Of a stretch of DNA of 64,000 nucleotides, positions 63,701-64,000 are shown in pieces. This stretch comes from Wocania_A spongiicola (GTDB lineage: Bacteria; Bacteroidota; Bacteroidia; Flavobacteriales; Flavobacteriaceae), in NCBI RefSeq assembly GCF_023502325.1, contig NZ_JAMFLZ010000006.1, forward strand, positions 142,460-206,459, written 5' to 3'. The notes under the pieces were generated by a model. It was not told where the DNA came from. It worked only from the letters and a program-made list of their open reading frames with translations, and did no database searches. Each line of letters begins with the position of its first letter. Positions within the stretch are counted from its first letter, which is position 1. Position numbers and translations under genes: made by a program.

Positions 63701-64000
63701 ATTAGTTTTTATTACTATCCAAATAGTATGGAAGCTGGTGAGGATTTTTTCTTACAATTCTTTAACGGGTCCACATGGCAAACAATTAAGACCTATACTT
63801 CTGGTACAGATTTTAATAATGGATCTTTTTACTCAGATAACATATCTTTAGATAATGTTACATACAATTTTACTGGAAGTGCACAGTTTAGGTTCCAATG
63901 TGATGCAAGTGGTAATAATGATCAAATTTATATTGATCAAGTTATTATTACGGGTACTGTAAGTTGTTCTAAGCCTGCTGATGATGTCACTAATGCAACC
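60785..64000 (+). CDS. Secreted multidomain M14 zinc carboxypeptidase, C-terminus beyond window
   Basis: The frame is open from ATG 60785 to the window edge (1072 codons, no stop). The signal ends QLSYSQ (residue 21). The M14 peptidase domain (about 125-430) has zinc ligands His190 and Glu193 (SSMHGDE) and His314 (NFHGG), NPLANPDG, DLNRNYP and a late NEITVELSD with the probable catalytic Glu. A carboxypeptidase regulatory-like domain (about 437-510), an Ig-like domain (about 520-580), two FN3 domains (734-902) and a MAM-like jelly roll (about 905-1060) follow, typical of type IX secreted proteins, though the C-terminal sorting signal is not in view. It would digest protein outside the cell, which suits a locus that deglycosylates glycoproteins. 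It is divergently transcribed and not part of the main operons. Confidence 0.9.
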   Translation, partial: MKKITLLSLILFLIVQLSYSQKTNRQKAEDYLNQKGEVCFRFKANSPSQFKELSTFLSLGHREVDINTLEVEAYANRETFNKFLQYGLSYQVNLSDNELQFNPHEAGKSALSKGGTTSKALAWDTTWDAYPTYSEYVAKMNYYATTFSSICSIQSIGTTQNGRELLVLKISDNVGTKEAEPEFFYTSSMHGDELAGYPLMLRLIDYLLNNYGSDTEVDNIVNNTEIYINPLANPDGTYGSAGSNTIGSPTRANASGQDLNRNYPDNENIGRINSGAGNTSRLHVNSTGGVYEEETKAFMNFEATKNFVLSANFHGGVELMNYPYDNTYTEHADHDYYEHISVEYANQAQNDSDALGDFTYMTVDYDSGTYPSPGVTHGATWYVVYGGRQDYMNYYRHGNEITVELSDTKYLPGSSLPNYWTYNKQAFLNYMKQVNNGIHGIVTNTQGEPVVAKVFISGHDNKNSWVTSNEEHGDYYRLIKSGTYNVTFEAAGYVSQTVSISVTDNAKTTRNITMVSSTPEPTVSDVSTCISEPVTINASGSGTINWYENINDITPTHTGASYTTPALASTTSYFVEDDIVSYNVGSTNNNTNGTFSNGTRYLIFDTSEITHLKQVTVNANQAGEFEIQIQDSSGNMIDSRVILISSAGVQTVDLDFIIPIGNDLRLTAVELSSGFSLWRNTSGLTYPYTNGSVSIKNSSDGTGSYSYFHNWLIQGMKSSRKEVVVTVIPSASVPTNIVASNIGITSSTISWDPTGSSYDYRYRVVGSPTWTTVNTSNVSEDLTSLTLNTQYEVQVRSNCGGSSSSYSSSTNFTTLDCTAPANIVASNITATSATINWDSTSSSSYDYRYRVVGSPTWTTVNTTNTSENLTSLTLNTQYEVQVRSNCGGSSSSYSSSTNFTTLNTVTLHEGYFETGLDNWTLGGSDAFHYSESANATSFSYENDYSLRIRDNSGTASSITSETFDLTTYSNTEISFYYYPNSMEAGEDFFLQFFNGSTWQTIKTYTSGTDFNNGSFYSDNISLDNVTYNFTGSAQFRFQCDASGNNDQIYIDQVIITGTVSCSKPADDVTNAT
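62984..63490 (+). repeat. Tandem FN3-encoding repeats
   Basis: Two copies of about 250 bp (62984-63229 and 63239-63490) inside the carboxypeptidase gene. Their proteins share long identical runs (YDYRYRVVGSPTWTTVNT and LNTQYEVQVRSNCGG), and the DNA is also close to identical over much of the length, so the duplication is recent or maintained by gene conversion. Confidence 0.85.

Noticed and set aside
1..64000. CRISPR arrays, tRNA or rRNA genes, insertion sequences, riboswitches
   Set aside because: No spaced direct repeats, transposase frames, tRNA-like CCA-ended cloverleafs or conserved RNA cores were seen.

Overview
The window is AT-rich DNA from a member of the Bacteroidota, most likely a marine flavobacterium. 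The evidence is lipoprotein and signal peptides ending in 'SC', 'AC' or 'AQ', GH92, GH130 and PNGase F proteins of Bacteroidota type, TAnnTTTG-type promoter words, and a secreted multidomain protein with Ig-like and FN3 domains of the type IX secretion style. Every gene from 1 to 60565 lies on the minus strand and is tightly packed (overlaps of 4-8 bp, mostly gaps under 70 bp). One divergent gene, a secreted M14 carboxypeptidase, starts at 60785 and runs off the right edge. No tRNA, rRNA, CRISPR, transposase or SusC/SusD pair is visible.

Layout in transcription order (right to left). (a) 60565-52537: a solo EEP-family lipoprotein; then GH20, an S1 sulfatase, a GH123-like hydrolase and two more EEP-family proteins, ended by a hairpin at about 52513-52538. 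(b) 52101-38986: GH92, a sodium/solute symporter, a GH130 mannosyl-GlcNAc phosphorylase, a CBM9-like lipoprotein, GH18, a GH10-like lipoprotein, GH92 and GH20, closed by a good intrinsic terminator at 38939-38977. (c) 38889-28735: a planctomycete-style redox module (PSCyt/DUF1549/DUF1553 cytochrome, Tat-exported DUF1501 protein, Tat-exported NHL propeller, discoidin-like lipoprotein, DUF2231-like/cytochrome/LRR/discoidin membrane protein) followed by GH92. (d) 28482-20495: GH29, GH92, GH163, an EEP-family protein and PNGase F. (e) 20326-1: a UxaA-type dehydratase, an SDR, GH20, an FAH-family protein, four single GH29s, GH141, a propeller-GH29 fusion, an SGNH hydrolase, a three-hydrolase fusion, and a second, partial FAH-family gene.

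Together the genes describe a nearly complete route for fucosylated N-glycoproteins. PNGase F and the GH163 and GH18 endo-enzymes release or cut the glycan. Six GH29s and one GH141 remove fucose, four GH92s trim alpha-mannose, and three GH20s and a GH123-like enzyme remove beta-HexNAc. The sulfatase and esterases strip decorations. The remaining Man-beta-1,4-GlcNAc core would be imported by the symporter and phosphorolysed by GH130. UxaA, the SDR and the FAH-family enzymes fit a non-phosphorylating L-fucose catabolic route. No sialidase and no beta-galactosidase is present, so an algal, plant or invertebrate glycan fits better than a vertebrate complex glycan; a fucoidan-like fucan is an alternative for the fucosidase-rich left half.

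The least explained parts are the redox module at 31093-38889, whose proteins share a C-terminal module with the neighbouring GH20 and GH163 enzymes, and the four secreted EEP-family proteins.
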